The position numbers and the translations under genes were made by a program. The notes under the pieces are model-generated. The model saw only the letters and a list, made by a program, of their open reading frames with translations, had not been told where the DNA came from and did not search any database. From positions 1 through 64,000 of the forward strand of contig NZ_BBLV01000006.1 of assembly GCF_000971115.1 (NCBI RefSeq): DNA of 64,000 nucleotides. Direction: 5' to 3'. Shown here piece by piece: positions 32,408 to 41,474 of this stretch; position 1 is the first letter of the stretch; every line of letters starts with the position of its first letter. The DNA comes from Demequina gelatinilytica. Its GTDB lineage: Bacteria; Actinomycetota; Actinomycetes; Actinomycetales; Demequinaceae.

Positions 32408-33556
32408 TCAGTCCTCCTCGAGCCCCGCCTCGGCGTCCTGGGAGGAGTCGAGGAGGAACGCGAACTCGGGACGCCAGGAGACGTCGACCTTGGTGCCCAC
32501 GGGGATCAGCCCGCCGCGACGCCCGGTGTTCTGCTCGAAGCAGGTGATCTCCTGGCCCCACGGCATCCGCAGCGTGTAGTCGGTCGAGACGCCGATGTAG
32601 CTGGCGTCCACCACAACCGCCCCGGAGAGCGCGGCGCCAGGCGCGTCGATCGTCTGACCCTCGGGCTGGATGAGCACCTTCTCGGGTCGGATGCCGACCC
32701 AGCCGTGATCGGAGTCGGTGTGGACCTTGCTCGCCTTGATCGTCGCGATGGTGCCGTGCATGTCGACCTTCACCACGGCGTCGGCGCCCGTGCCCTCGCG
32801 ACCCACGACCGTCCCCTTGATGAGGTTGGAACGGCCCAGGAAGTTGGCCACGAACGTGGTCTGCGGGTTGGTGTAGAGGTCGTACGGCGCACCCATCTGC
32901 TCGATGCGGCCCTTGTTCATGACGGCGACCGTGTCGGCCATCGTCATGGCCTCCTCCTGGTCGTGCGTGACGTGCACGAAGGTGAGGCCCACCTCCTCCT
33001 GGATGCGCTTGAGCTCGACCTGCATCGCGCGACGCAGCTTGAGGTCGAGCGCACCGAGCGGCTCGTCGAGCAGCAGCACGTCCGGTCGGTTGATGATCGC
33101 GCGAGCGAGCGCGACGCGCTGCTGCTGACCACCCGACAGCTGGGCGGGCTTCTTGTTCGCCTGCTCCGTGAGCTCCGTCAGGGCAAGGATCTCCTTGACC
33201 TCCTGCGCCGGGTCCTTCGAGCCCCGACGCTTGGGGCCGAACGCGACGTTCTCCGCGATGGTGAGATGCGGGAACAGCGCGTAGTTCTGGAACACCGTGT
33301 TGACAGGGCGCTTGTACGGCTTCGCGTGCGTGATGTCCTGCTCGCCGATGTGGATGGTGCCCTGCGTGGCCTCCTCCAGACCGGCGACCATGCGCAGCGT
33401 GGTCGTCTTCCCGCAACCCGACGGGCCGAGCAGGGCGAAGAACGAGCCCTGCGGGATCACCAGGTCGAGCGACTCGACCGCGACGAAGCCGTTGGGGTAG
33501 CGCTTGTGCAGACCGGCGAGCTTGAGGTCGCCCCGGGCCTGGTCAGCCAGTGACAT
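32408..33556 (-). CDS. potA: Polyamine ABC transporter ATPase PotA
   Basis: 382 residues. Walker A GPSGCGKTT near residue 45, signature LSGGQQQR, Walker B VLLLDEPLGALD, H-loop HVTHDQEEA, then a C-terminal TOBE-type domain (WVGIRPEKV onward) used for regulation in this importer class. The start overlaps the end of potD by 14 bp, so translation is coupled. Confidence 0.94.
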   Translation of the reverse strand: MSLADQARGDLKLAGLHKRYPNGFVAVESLDLVIPQGSFFALLGPSGCGKTTTLRMVAGLEEATQGTIHIGEQDITHAKPYKRPVNTVFQNYALFPHLTIAENVAFGPKRRGSKDPAQEVKEILALTELTEQANKKPAQLSGGQQQRVALARAIINRPDVLLLDEPLGALDLKLRRAMQVELKRIQEEVGLTFVHVTHDQEEAMTMADTVAVMNKGRIEQMGAPYDLYTNPQTTFVANFLGRSNLIKGTVVGREGTGADAVVKVDMHGTIATIKASKVHTDSDHGWVGIRPEKVLIQPEGQTIDAPGAALSGAVVVDASYIGVSTDYTLRMPWGQEITCFEQNTGRRGGLIPVGTKVDVSWRPEFAFLLDSSQDAEAGLEED

Positions 33557-34727
33557 CGGCGTAGTCCTTCTCGTACTGCGACGCCTTCGCCTCGTCGAGC
33601 GCCATGAAGGAGTGGGTCTGGGCGAGGTACTCGGCGGTCGGGAAGATCAGCGGGTTGTCGACGAGCGACGGGTCGATCTTCTCCATCTCGGCCTGCGCGC
33701 CCTCGACGGGGCACACGTACCAGACGTAGGCGGCGAGCTTCGCTGCCACGGCCGGGTCGTAGTAGTAGTCGATGAGCTTCTCGGCGTTGGCCTTGTGCTG
33801 CCCCTGGACCGGCACGATCATGTTGTCGGACCAGATCATCATGCCCTCCTGCGGAGGCAGGAAGACCAGGTTCTCGTCCTCGGCCGCGGCGACGTCGCCG
33901 GACCAGGCGACGCAGGCCGCGATGTTGCCGTTGGCGAGGTCGTTGATGTACTCGTTCCCGGTGAACGCACGGATCTGGCCGTCGGCGCGCGCCTTCGAGA
34001 TCTTCTCGAGCGCGTTGCCCCACTCGTCGTCGCTGAAGTTCGACGGATCGGCGCCGTCGGCCAGCAGCAGCAGGCCCATGGTGTCGCGCATCTCGGTGAG
34101 CAGGGTGACCTTGCCCTTGAGGTCGGAGCGCGTGAGCAGCTCGTCGATGGTCGACACCTCGCCCACGAGCGACTTGTTGTACGCGATGCCCGAGAAGCCC
34201 GACTGCCACGGAGCCGAGTAGTCGCGGTTCGGGTCCCAGCCCACGCCCTGGAGCGAGGAGATGAGGTTCTTGTCGAGGTTGGGGACGTTCGCCTTGTCGA
34301 GCTTCTGGATCCAGCTGGCGTCGATCATGCGCGCCGCCATCCAGTCCGTGAGCACGAACATGTCGCGGCCGGTCGGCTGGCACGCGCCGAGCTGGTTGCG
34401 GACCTTCGCGAAGAACTCGACGTTGTCGTTGACGTCGGGCGTGTAGGTGACCGAGATGCCGGACTCCTGCTGGAACGCGGTGAGCGTCGAGACGTAGTCG
34501 CCGTCGTCCTCGTCGATGTACTCGGGCCAGTTCGACATGTTGAGGACCGACTCGGTGTCCGAGAGGTCGGTGGTGACGCACCCCTCGGCGGAGCCGCCGC
34601 CCCCGTTCCCGCGACCCATGAGGTAGACCGCGCCGAGGCCCGCGACACCCGCCGCGCCCCCGATCATCAGCCCGCGGCGCGAGACGCCCTTCTTCTTCAC
34701 TTCCTCCGGCGGCGTGACCTCGGACAC
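33543..34727 (-). CDS. potD: Polyamine-binding protein PotD, Tat-signal type
   Basis: 394 residues. GTG at 34727 with a near-perfect AAGGAGGT five bases upstream. The N-terminus has a twin-arginine motif (SRRGLMIGG) and a hydrophobic stretch ending near residue 38, so the protein is likely folded in the cytoplasm and exported by Tat. No clear lipobox was seen; a Cys follows at SAEGC. The mature part begins with LNMSNWPEYID, characteristic of PotD/PotF-type proteins. First gene of the pot operon, so it is expected to be most highly expressed. Confidence 0.93.
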   Translation of the reverse strand: MSEVTPPEEVKKKGVSRRGLMIGGAAGVAGLGAVYLMGRGNGGGGSAEGCVTTDLSDTESVLNMSNWPEYIDEDDGDYVSTLTAFQQESGISVTYTPDVNDNVEFFAKVRNQLGACQPTGRDMFVLTDWMAARMIDASWIQKLDKANVPNLDKNLISSLQGVGWDPNRDYSAPWQSGFSGIAYNKSLVGEVSTIDELLTRSDLKGKVTLLTEMRDTMGLLLLADGADPSNFSDDEWGNALEKISKARADGQIRAFTGNEYINDLANGNIAACVAWSGDVAAAEDENLVFLPPQEGMMIWSDNMIVPVQGQHKANAEKLIDYYYDPAVAAKLAAYVWYVCPVEGAQAEMEKIDPSLVDNPLIFPTAEYLAQTHSFMALDEAKASQYEKDYADVTG

Positions 34728-34813
34728 GTCGACCTCCTTGACTCCGGGCGGACCCGGTCAGCTGACAGCGAGTGACCAGATAGTGGCATGCCCCTCCCCG
34801 GATATTGAGCGCC

Positions 34814-34853
34814 TTGATCAAATTGGGATGCGCAATCAGGCGTTTTGGCCTGA
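34814..34853. promoter_or_regulatory. AT-rich divergent control region with two palindromes (potD / oxidase)
   Basis: TTGATCAA (34814-34821) is a perfect palindrome. TCAGGC-GTTTTG-GCCTGA (34836-34853) is a 6-bp inverted repeat. They sit midway between the divergent potD and amine oxidase starts, in the most AT-rich stretch of the neighbourhood, as expected for a shared regulator of polyamine genes. The oxidase side has CACACT six bases before its ATG. Confidence 0.45.
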
Positions 34854-34934
34854 GAATTTACGCGCACGAAACGAGTTGTCCGGACGGGCATATTGCAACG
34901 ATGTTTCGCAGGTGCCGCGCACCACACTTGATCC

Positions 34935-36368
34935 ATGAATCGACGAGGTGGCGCGCGGGTCCCAGCCCCAGCCGATCCGGCAGGCCGCGCCCGCGCCTAC
35001 GCGGGCATCTCCCTCTGGCTCGACACCGCCGACGACTCCCTGGTCGCGCAGGACCCGCTCGCCGGTGACCGCGACGTGGACGTCGCCATCGTGGGAGCCG
35101 GCTTCACGGGCCTCTGGACCGCGTACTACCTCGCGGAGGCGCGCCCCGACCTTCGCATCGCGATCGTCGAGCAGGAGATCGCCGGCTTCGGCGCGTCCGG
35201 TCGCAACGGCGGCTGGGCCTCCGCGCTGTTCCCCAGCTCGCTCGCGACGCTGGCCCGCGACGCCGGTCGCGACGCCGCGCTGCGCCAGCACGCCGCGATG
35301 CGGGCCTCGGTCGACGAGGTGATCCGCGCGTCGTCCGCCGCGGGCATCGACGCGCGCCTCGCCAAGGGCGGCACGGTGGTGCTCGCGCGGACCGGGACCC
35401 AGCTCGAACGTGCCCGCGCCGAGGTGGACGATGCCCGCGGCTGGGGCCGCGACGAGCACGAGCTGACGCTGCTCGACGCCGAGGGTGCCCGCGCTCATCT
35501 CGATGCGACGCGCGTGCTCGGCGGCACCTACACCCCCGACTGCGCGGCGATCCATCCCGGGCGGCTCGCACGTGGGCTGGTCCGTGCGGTCCGCGACCAG
35601 GGGGTGCGGGTGCACGAACGCACCGCGGCCACGCGCATCGCCGCCCACCGCGTCGAGACGGACCGCGGGACCCTGACCGCCGCGCATGTGATCCGCGCGA
35701 CCGAGGGGTACACGCCGGCGCTGCCCGGCCACGGCCGCGATGTGGTGCCCGTGCACTCCCTCATCATCGCGACCGCACCGCTGCCGGCAGCGATGTGGGA
35801 GCAGATCGGCCTGCGGCGGCGCGAGACCTTCTCCGACGGCCGGCACCTGGTGATCTACGGACAGCGCACCGCCGACGACCGCATCGTCTTCGGCGGTCGC
35901 GGCGCGCCGTACCGCCTCGGCTCGTCGGTCGCGCTCCACCGGGGACGCGCGCGCGACGTGCACCGCAAGCTCCACGCGACGCTCGTCGACCTGCTGCCTG
36001 TGCTGCGCGACGTCGAGATCACGCACGCGTGGGGCGGAGCGCTCGGGATCGCGCGCGACTGGCACGCCTCCGTGGGGCTCGACCGTGAGACCGGGCTGGG
36101 CTGGGCCGGCGGCTACGTGGGGGACGGCGTCACCACCACCAACCTCGCGGGGCGAACGCTGCGCGACCTGGTGCTCGGGATCGACAGCGACCTCACGCGG
36201 CTCCCCTGGGTGGGGCATCGGTCGCCTCGATGGGAGCCCGAGCCGCTCCGGTGGATGGGCGTCAACGCGGGCCTGCGGGCCATGACCGCGGCCGACGCGG
36301 AGGAGCGCGTGACGCGCCGCGAGAGCCTCGCGGCGCGCGTGATGGCGCCCTTCATGGGCGGGCACTGA
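34935..36368 (+). CDS. FAD-dependent amine oxidoreductase (DAO family, PuuB-like)
   Basis: 477 residues. The ATG at 34935 has no Shine-Dalgarno. The FAD-binding Rossmann motif VDVAIVGAGFTGLWTAYYLA is at about residues 48-67, followed by the acidic ribose-binding Glu (IVEQE) and GASGRNGGW. The C-terminal AGGYVGDGVTTTNLAGRTLRD closes the FAD site. The pattern fits glycine-oxidase/gamma-glutamylputrescine-oxidase-like enzymes that oxidise amines to aldehydes and H2O2. Its position divergent from potD supports a polyamine substrate. Confidence 0.9.
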   Translation: MNRRGGARVPAPADPAGRARAYAGISLWLDTADDSLVAQDPLAGDRDVDVAIVGAGFTGLWTAYYLAEARPDLRIAIVEQEIAGFGASGRNGGWASALFPSSLATLARDAGRDAALRQHAAMRASVDEVIRASSAAGIDARLAKGGTVVLARTGTQLERARAEVDDARGWGRDEHELTLLDAEGARAHLDATRVLGGTYTPDCAAIHPGRLARGLVRAVRDQGVRVHERTAATRIAAHRVETDRGTLTAAHVIRATEGYTPALPGHGRDVVPVHSLIIATAPLPAAMWEQIGLRRRETFSDGRHLVIYGQRTADDRIVFGGRGAPYRLGSSVALHRGRARDVHRKLHATLVDLLPVLRDVEITHAWGGALGIARDWHASVGLDRETGLGWAGGYVGDGVTTTNLAGRTLRDLVLGIDSDLTRLPWVGHRSPRWEPEPLRWMGVNAGLRAMTAADAEERVTRRESLAARVMAPFMGGH

Positions 36369-36442
36369 GGACGGCGGAGCCCCTGGCACCGTCATCATCG
36401 GCGTTTCGCGCCGTTGGGAAGGCGACCGCCCCCCATTCGCGT

Positions 36443-36483
36443 TAGCGTCACCTGTAGAAGGCGCGTCCGCCATGGACGGACGC
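36443..36483 (+). promoter_or_regulatory. Promoter and leader hairpin of the sugar transporter
   Basis: The -10-like TAGCGT (36443-36448) is followed by an inverted repeat in the leader, GCGTCCG-N7-CGGACGC (36463-36483), about 46 bases before the GTG start. Either a regulator site or an mRNA hairpin. Confidence 0.4.
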
Positions 36484-36529
36484 CCACGACCAGGGACGCA
36501 GCGGCGCGACCCGCGACAAGGAGCCGACC

Positions 36530-37996
36530 GTGACACAGCAGACCCCTTCGGCGGCGGGCCTCCACAGGCGCGTCGTCGCGATCAGCATCGGCGCAGCGCT
36601 CGGTGGCTTCCTCTTCGGCTTCGACTCCTCCGTCATCAACGGCGCGGTCGACTCGATCCAGGGCAAGTTCGAGCTGTCGGACGGCTTCACGGGCTTCGCG
36701 GTCGCGGCCGCCCTGCTGGGATGCGCCGTCGGCGCGTGGTTCGCGGGTTCCATCGCGAACCGCTACGGGCGTATCCGCGTGATGGTGCTGTCCGCGATCC
36801 TCTTCCTCATCTCGGCGTTCGGCTCAGGTCTCGCCTTCGGCGTGTGGGATCTCATCGCCTGGCGCGTCATCGGCGGCCTCGCGATCGGCGCCGCCTCGGT
36901 GATCGCGCCCGCGTACATCGCCGAGGTGTCGCCCTCGGAGTTCCGCGGACGGCTCGGCTCGCTGCAGCAGATGGCGATCGTCCTCGGTATCTTCGCGGCG
37001 CTCCTCAGCGACCAGCTGCTCGCGGGATGGGCCGACGGCGCCGACCAGGAGCTGTGGCTGGGCCTCGCGGCGTGGCGCTGGATGTTCCTGGCCGCCGCGA
37101 TCCCGGCGGTGGTCTACGGCGTCGCGGCGCTGCGGCTGCCCGAGTCGCCCAGGTACCTGGTGAGCAAGCATCACGACGACGAGGCCGCCGAGGTGCTGCG
37201 GGAGTACACGGGGATGGAGGACCCCCACTCCAAGATCGCGGAGATCCGTGCCTCGCTCGGAACCCAGGACAAGTTCTCGATGGCCGACCTCAAGGGTCAC
37301 GCCCTGGGTCTCCATCCGATCGTCTGGACGGGCATCCTGCTGTCGGTGTTCCAGCAGTTCGTGGGGATCAACGTGATCTTCTACTACTCGACCACGCTGT
37401 GGAAGTCCGTGGGCTTCGACGAGGACCAGGCGTTCCTCACGTCCACCATCACCTCGGTGACCAACATCGTCGTGACCATCGTCGCGATCATGCTGGTCGA
37501 CCGCATCGGACGCCGCCTGCTGCTGCTCATCGGATCCACGGGCATGACGATCGCGCTGGGCATGATGGCCCTCGCGTTCGCCAACGCCACCGTCGACTCC
37601 GCGGGCGACGCGCAGCTCGACGGCGCGTGGGGCACCGTCGCGCTCGTGTGCGCGAACCTCTTCGTGGTGTTCTTCGGAGCGACCTGGGGCCCGGTGGTGT
37701 GGGTGCTGCTGGGCGAGATGTTCCCCAACAAGATCCGCGCCTCCGCGCTCGCGGTGGCGGCTGCGGCGCAGTGGGTGGCGAACTGGGCGATCACCGTGAG
37801 CTTCCCCGGCTTCGCGTCGATCGGGCTCACCTTCGCCTACGGCTTCTACGCGTCGATGGCGCTGCTGTCGCTGCTGTTCGTGTACTTCCGCGTGCCGGAG
37901 ACCAAGGGCATGGAGCTCGAGGCGATGGATGCGGACGTCAAGGTGCACCGTGGCAGGTTCGTGCGCGAGACGCTCGGTCCGAACGCGACCGTCTGA
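36530..37996 (+). CDS. MFS sugar transporter (sugar porter family, XylE/GalP-like)
   Basis: 488 residues, twelve helices. GTG start with AAGGAG seven bases upstream. Sugar-porter signatures are present: FGFDSSVINGA in helix 1, RYGRIRV, PESPRYLV after helix 6, QQFVGINVIFYYS in helix 7, DRIGRR and PETKGMELE at the end. It probably couples monosaccharide uptake to protons; the sugar cannot be told. Confidence 0.94.
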   Translation: MTQQTPSAAGLHRRVVAISIGAALGGFLFGFDSSVINGAVDSIQGKFELSDGFTGFAVAAALLGCAVGAWFAGSIANRYGRIRVMVLSAILFLISAFGSGLAFGVWDLIAWRVIGGLAIGAASVIAPAYIAEVSPSEFRGRLGSLQQMAIVLGIFAALLSDQLLAGWADGADQELWLGLAAWRWMFLAAAIPAVVYGVAALRLPESPRYLVSKHHDDEAAEVLREYTGMEDPHSKIAEIRASLGTQDKFSMADLKGHALGLHPIVWTGILLSVFQQFVGINVIFYYSTTLWKSVGFDEDQAFLTSTITSVTNIVVTIVAIMLVDRIGRRLLLLIGSTGMTIALGMMALAFANATVDSAGDAQLDGAWGTVALVCANLFVVFFGATWGPVVWVLLGEMFPNKIRASALAVAAAAQWVANWAITVSFPGFASIGLTFAYGFYASMALLSLLFVYFRVPETKGMELEAMDADVKVHRGRFVRETLGPNATV

Positions 37997-38089
37997 ACCC
38001 CTGCGGCTCCCCCGCACGCGGACCCGCGTGTCCTCACCGCGTGGCGGAGCCGCCGGGCGGACGGGCCTGTGAAGGCCCAGGAACCAGGA

Positions 38090-38113
38090 ACGCCCCTCCC
38101 GAAGGAGGGGCGT
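38090..38113. terminator. Terminator between the sugar transporter and tRNA-Tyr
   Basis: A perfect 10-bp stem, ACGCCCCTCC / GGAGGGGCGT, with a CGAA tetraloop, 5 bp from the tRNA-Tyr 3' end. It can serve both convergent transcripts. Confidence 0.9.
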
Positions 38114-38118
38114 CGCGG

Positions 38119-38200
38119 TGGCGGGTGAGGGATTCGAACCCCCGAAGTCAGTGACGGCTGATTTACAGTCAGCTCCCTTTGGCCGCTCGGGCAACCCGCC
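38119..38200 (-). tRNA. tRNA-Tyr (GTA)
   Basis: 82 nt with a long variable arm (class II). Acceptor stem GGCGGGT/ACCCGCC, discriminator A, anticodon loop CTGTAAA, T-arm GGGGGTTCGAATCCCTC. No encoded CCA. Confidence 0.96.
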
Positions 38201-38226
38201 AGTGCGCCGGAACCGGCGCGCATGGA

Positions 38227-38232
38227 AGGATA
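38227..38232 (-). promoter_or_regulatory. -10 box of tRNA-Tyr
   Basis: Minus-strand TATCCT lies about 26 bases upstream of the tRNA 5' end. Confidence 0.45.
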
Positions 38233-38323
38233 GCAAGGATCGAGGGCCCGACGCGAATCGCGTCCCGGTGCCCTCAACCGCAAGCGACCAAGGCGCCTCG
38301 CGCGCGCCGGGATGGAGGATGAG

Positions 38324-38815
38324 ATGGCAGGCGACAGCAGCTTCGACGTGGTGTCCAAGGTGGACCGCCAGGAGGTCGACAACGCCCTCAACCAGGCGGC
38401 GAAGGAGATCAACCAGCGCTACGACTTCAAGGGCGTGGGCGCGTCGATCGAGTTCTCGGGCGAGGACGTCCTCATGAAGGCCAACAGCCCCGAGCGCGTC
38501 AAGGCCGTGCTCGATGTGTTCATCGCGAAGCTCGCGAAGCGCCAGATCGAGATGAAGGCCCTCGAGTGGGGCGAGCCGCAGCCGTCGGGCAAGGAGTTCC
38601 GCCTGGTCGCGAAGGTCAAGGAGGGCATCGCGCAGGACGTCGCGAAGAAGCTCACCAAGCTGGTGCGCGACGAGGGCCCCAAGTCCGTCAAGGCGCTCAT
38701 CCAGGGCGACGAGCTGAGGGTCACCTCCAAGTCTCGCGACGACCTCCAGGCGACCATCGCGCTGCTCAAGGGCGCGGATGTGGACGCCGCGCTGCAGTTC
38801 GTCAACTTCCGCTGA
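38324..38815 (+). CDS. yajQ: YajQ-family nucleotide-binding protein
   Basis: 163 residues. The ATG at 38324 follows GGAGG; an earlier in-frame ATG overlaps that site. The family signature [21 protein letters not shown] opens the protein and the ending [24 protein letters not shown] is diagnostic. YajQ proteins bind RNA/nucleotides, and some bind cyclic di-GMP and act with regulators; the role in actinobacteria is unclear. Confidence 0.95.
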   Translation: MAGDSSFDVVSKVDRQEVDNALNQAAKEINQRYDFKGVGASIEFSGEDVLMKANSPERVKAVLDVFIAKLAKRQIEMKALEWGEPQPSGKEFRLVAKVKEGIAQDVAKKLTKLVRDEGPKSVKALIQGDELRVTSKSRDDLQATIALLKGADVDAALQFVNFR

Positions 38816-38828
38816 CGGGCGACGGACG

Positions 38829-39275
38829 ATGCGGTTCACAGCGCTGGTCGAGCCGCTCGAGCCCATGAAGGGCCTGGAGGTGCCCGCCGCCGTGGTCGAC
38901 GACCTCGGCGGCGGCGCCCGTCCGCGGGTGGTGGTCACCGTCAACGGCCACACCTGGCGCACCGCGATCGCGAAGTTGCGCGGGCGCCACCTCATCGGCG
39001 TGAGCACCGCTCACCGCGCCGCCGCGGGCGTGCGCACGGGCGACGAGGTCGAGGTGGACGTGACGCTCGATCTCGAGCCGCTCACCGCGGACGAGCCCGA
39101 GGACCTCGCGGCCGCCCTCGACGCGGAGGGCTCCGTGCGCGCGGCTTTCGACGCGCTCACCGTCAGCCAGCGCCGTCAGCACATCCGCGTGATCGACCAG
39201 GCCAAGGGCGCGGAGACGCGCGCGAGGCGCATCGGCAAGGTGGTCGAGGAGATGCGGGCGCGCGGGTCACGCTGA
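38829..39275 (+). CDS. YdeI/OmdA-associated protein with DUF1905 domain
   Basis: 148 residues. An N-terminal DUF1905 barrel (about 1-80: RVVVTVNGHTWRTAIAKLRG, RTGDEVEVDVTLD) is followed by the short helical Bacteriocin_protection/OmdA segment (LTVSQRRQHIRVIDQAKGAETRARRI). The starts of yajQ and this gene suggest co-transcription (13-bp gap) and there is no own Shine-Dalgarno. Function is not known; the bacteriocin name comes from a distant Salmonella relative. Confidence 0.85.
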   Translation: MRFTALVEPLEPMKGLEVPAAVVDDLGGGARPRVVVTVNGHTWRTAIAKLRGRHLIGVSTAHRAAAGVRTGDEVEVDVTLDLEPLTADEPEDLAAALDAEGSVRAAFDALTVSQRRQHIRVIDQAKGAETRARRIGKVVEEMRARGSR

Positions 39276-40154
39276 CGGGCGCTCGGCCTGGTCGTGGCGG
39301 ACCGGGCAGCCGCTCGGGAACGTCCCCAGGTCCTCGACGCGGAAGCCGTCTGGGTAGCTGCGGATCCACGGCAGGTCCGCCACCTGCGTGGCCTTCGCCC
39401 GCGCCGGCATGAGCCCCGCGAGGCGGCCGCGCAGCCGCACCCCGCCGCGCGCCGCGGCGACGACGATGCGCGACGGCTTCGGGTACCGGAAGGCCTCGAG
39501 CAGCGCATCGTCCATGAGCGCACGGCTGAACGGCTCCATCACCCGGGCCGGCACGCGCGGACGGAACGTCAGCATGAGCGCGAGCGTCGCGTCGGCCACG
39601 CGACGACCGCCCTCGTCGTAGGCCAGGTGATCGGCCTCGTAGCCGTCCATCAGCGCGGCGAAGCCCGCGTACGTGTCGGGGATGTCGGAGATCCCCATGT
39701 GCCGCCCGAGCTCTCCGTAGTAGCGGACCGACGCGGTCAGCTCGCCCGCGGCGAGGGGCCGCTTCCCGTACGAGTCGAGCCACCGCTTGGGCACCACCAC
39801 GAAGGTGGAGAGCACGTAGCGGAGCTCGTGGTCGGGGATGTCGTACGCACGATGCATCTGGTTGACCCGGCGGATCGCGGCACGCGCCTCGGGGTGGGCG
39901 AAGCCCAGCCTGGTGGGCGTCTCGAGCAGCAGCGCCGTGTCGTCGTAGCGCTTCTGGGTCCTCGACACGAACTCGCCGGTCTGGTCGAGCAGCCGCCCGA
40001 TGCCCGGCACGGCGTACGTCCGGAACAGCGCGAAGCTGAGCGACTGGTTCATGTCCCACGGGAACTCGTGCATCACCAGGTTGCGGTAGATCTCGACGAA
40101 GTCGCGCTCGGGGTCGAGCGCCGCGTTGACACGCCTCCAGTGGTCCCGCCTCAC
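39267..40154 (-). CDS. Oxygenase MpaB/rubber-oxygenase-like protein (DUF2236)
   Basis: 295 residues. The GTG at 40154 was chosen because a TTCACA/TAGTTT promoter places the transcription start there; no Shine-Dalgarno exists. The DUF2236 core has RNLVMHEFPWDMNQSLSFALFRTYAVPGIG near residue 30, then HRAYDIPDHELRYVLSTFV and YYGELGRHMGI. This all-helical family includes the haem-type latex oxygenase Lcp and fungal MpaB. Many bacterial members have no known substrate. It is convergent with the DUF1905 gene (9-bp overlap). Confidence 0.82.
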   Translation of the reverse strand: MRRDHWRRVNAALDPERDFVEIYRNLVMHEFPWDMNQSLSFALFRTYAVPGIGRLLDQTGEFVSRTQKRYDDTALLLETPTRLGFAHPEARAAIRRVNQMHRAYDIPDHELRYVLSTFVVVPKRWLDSYGKRPLAAGELTASVRYYGELGRHMGISDIPDTYAGFAALMDGYEADHLAYDEGGRRVADATLALMLTFRPRVPARVMEPFSRALMDDALLEAFRYPKPSRIVVAAARGGVRLRGRLAGLMPARAKATQVADLPWIRSYPDGFRVEDLGTFPSGCPVRHDQAERPSA

Positions 40155-40161
40155 CCGTCGC

Positions 40162-40190
40162 AAACTACGCGAACCGGATGCCCCTGTGAA
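40162..40190 (-). promoter_or_regulatory. Leaderless promoter of the MpaB-like gene
   Basis: Minus strand: TTCACA (40190-40185), 17-bp spacer, TAGTTT (40167-40162), then seven bases to the GTG start. One of the best-formed promoters in the window. Confidence 0.65.
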
Positions 40191-40223
40191 GAGCGCACCC
40201 TCGCATCGGGCCCCGCGCGATGC

Positions 40224-40229
40224 GAGACT
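40224..40229 (+). promoter_or_regulatory. Leaderless promoter -10 of the DHFR-like gene
   Basis: GAGACT ends six bases before the ATG at 40236; there is no Shine-Dalgarno. Confidence 0.45.
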
Positions 40230-40235
40230 GCACGC

Positions 40236-40874
40236 ATGCCTCTGGTGCGTGTGCACAACCTTGCGGTCTCCCTCGACGGCTTCGCCACGGGCGTCGATCA
40301 GAGCCTCGACGCGCCCTTCGGGCACGCCGGGATGCGGCTCATGGAGTGGTTCAAGGGCACCGCCACCTGGGCGTCCCTCCAAGGCGAGGATGCGCCCGAG
40401 ACGCCCGACGATGCGTTCGCGCGGCGATCCTTCGAAGGCATCGGGGCCGAGATCATGGGTGCGGGGAAGTTCGGGCCGCCGGGCTGGCAGGACGATCCCG
40501 GATGGCAGGGATGGTGGGGCGAGGAGCCTCCGTTCCGCACCCCGGTGATCGTGCTCACGCACCGCCCCCGCGACTCCCTGGTGCTCGGGGAGACCACGTT
40601 CCTCTTCCGCGACGCCGCTCCTGCCGAGGCGCTTGCCGAGGCGCATGGCCTCGCGGGCGACCTGGACGTGCGCCTGGGCGGCGGTCCGACCTCGGTACGG
40701 GGGTTCCTCGCGGAGGACCTGGTGGACCACCTTCACATGGTCGTGGTGCCGATCGTCCTCGGCCGCGGCACGAGCCTGTGGCAAGGCCTCGAAGGGCTCG
40801 AGGCGCGCTTCGAGACGAGCGCGACCAGCACGCCGAGCGGGGTCACGCACGTGACGTTCACGCGCTGCGGGTAG
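40236..40874 (+). CDS. Dihydrofolate reductase-like (RibD C-terminal) family protein
   Basis: 212 residues. RibD_C/DHFR-fold features: VHNLAVSLDGFATG at the N-terminus, GAEIMGAGKFGP, LTHRPRDSL and LGGGPTSVRGFLAEDLVDHLHMVVVPIVLGRGTSLW. Such proteins use NADPH to reduce pterin-, flavin- or nucleoside-like substrates; most paralogues like this have no assigned substrate. Divergent from the MpaB-like gene with a compact two-way leaderless promoter region. Confidence 0.9.
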   Translation: MPLVRVHNLAVSLDGFATGVDQSLDAPFGHAGMRLMEWFKGTATWASLQGEDAPETPDDAFARRSFEGIGAEIMGAGKFGPPGWQDDPGWQGWWGEEPPFRTPVIVLTHRPRDSLVLGETTFLFRDAAPAEALAEAHGLAGDLDVRLGGGPTSVRGFLAEDLVDHLHMVVVPIVLGRGTSLWQGLEGLEARFETSATSTPSGVTHVTFTRCG

Positions 40875-40880
40875 CCCCCG

Positions 40881-41429
40881 CTAGCCGAACACGACCTCCG
40901 CGGCATCCGTCACGCTCGCCTCCTTGCCCGGTCCGCTCTGGTAGCGCCAGTACAGGTTGGTGTGCGCGATGACCTGCGCGGGCGGCGGGGCGCCGTACGC
41001 GGTGAGGTCCTCGGTGGTGTGCGCGTCGGCCACGAGCGTGACGTCGTAGCCGCGCGTGAAGGCGCCATGGATGGTCGAGCGCACGCACGCATCGGTCTGC
41101 GCCCCGCAGACCACGAGCGAGCCCGCCTCCACATCGGCGAGGACGTCCTCGAGCACCGTCCCCTCGAACGCGTCGCCGTGGTCCTTCGCGACCACCGCCT
41201 CACCCGGGCGTGGCGCGAGCTCCGGCACCAGCTGCCAGCCGTCCTCGCCCACGCGTCCGTCGAGCGTGTCCTGGATCCACACGACGGGGACCGCCGCTGC
41301 GCGCGCCCGCGCGACCAGGGCCGCGATCCGAGCGATCACCCCGTCACGGTCGACGGCCTGCGCGACCACGTCGACCTGCATGTCGATGACCAGGAGCGCG
41401 GAGCCGCCGCGACCGTCGAAGATGCCCAT
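40881..41429 (-). CDS. Isochorismatase-family cysteine hydrolase
   Basis: 182 residues with the Asp-Lys-Cys triad visible: Asp16 (LLVIDMQ), Lys82 (VVAKDHGDAF) and Cys115 (CGAQTDACVRST), including the cis-peptide region before the Cys. This family hydrolyses amides (nicotinamide, ureido compounds) or vinyl ethers. The ATG at 41429 is placed six bases after a TACCGT -10. The substrate is not determined. Confidence 0.92.
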   Translation of the reverse strand: MGIFDGRGGSALLVIDMQVDVVAQAVDRDGVIARIAALVARARAAAVPVVWIQDTLDGRVGEDGWQLVPELAPRPGEAVVAKDHGDAFEGTVLEDVLADVEAGSLVVCGAQTDACVRSTIHGAFTRGYDVTLVADAHTTEDLTAYGAPPPAQVIAHTNLYWRYQSGPGKEASVTDAAEVVFG

Positions 41430-41435
41430 GCGGTC

Positions 41436-41441
41436 ACGGTA
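41436..41441 (-). promoter_or_regulatory. Leaderless promoter -10 of the isochorismatase-family gene
   Basis: Minus-strand TACCGT ends six bases before the ATG; no Shine-Dalgarno. Confidence 0.5.
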
Positions 41442-41474
41442 CGACGAGACTCCGACACCGCCCCCTGCACGACC

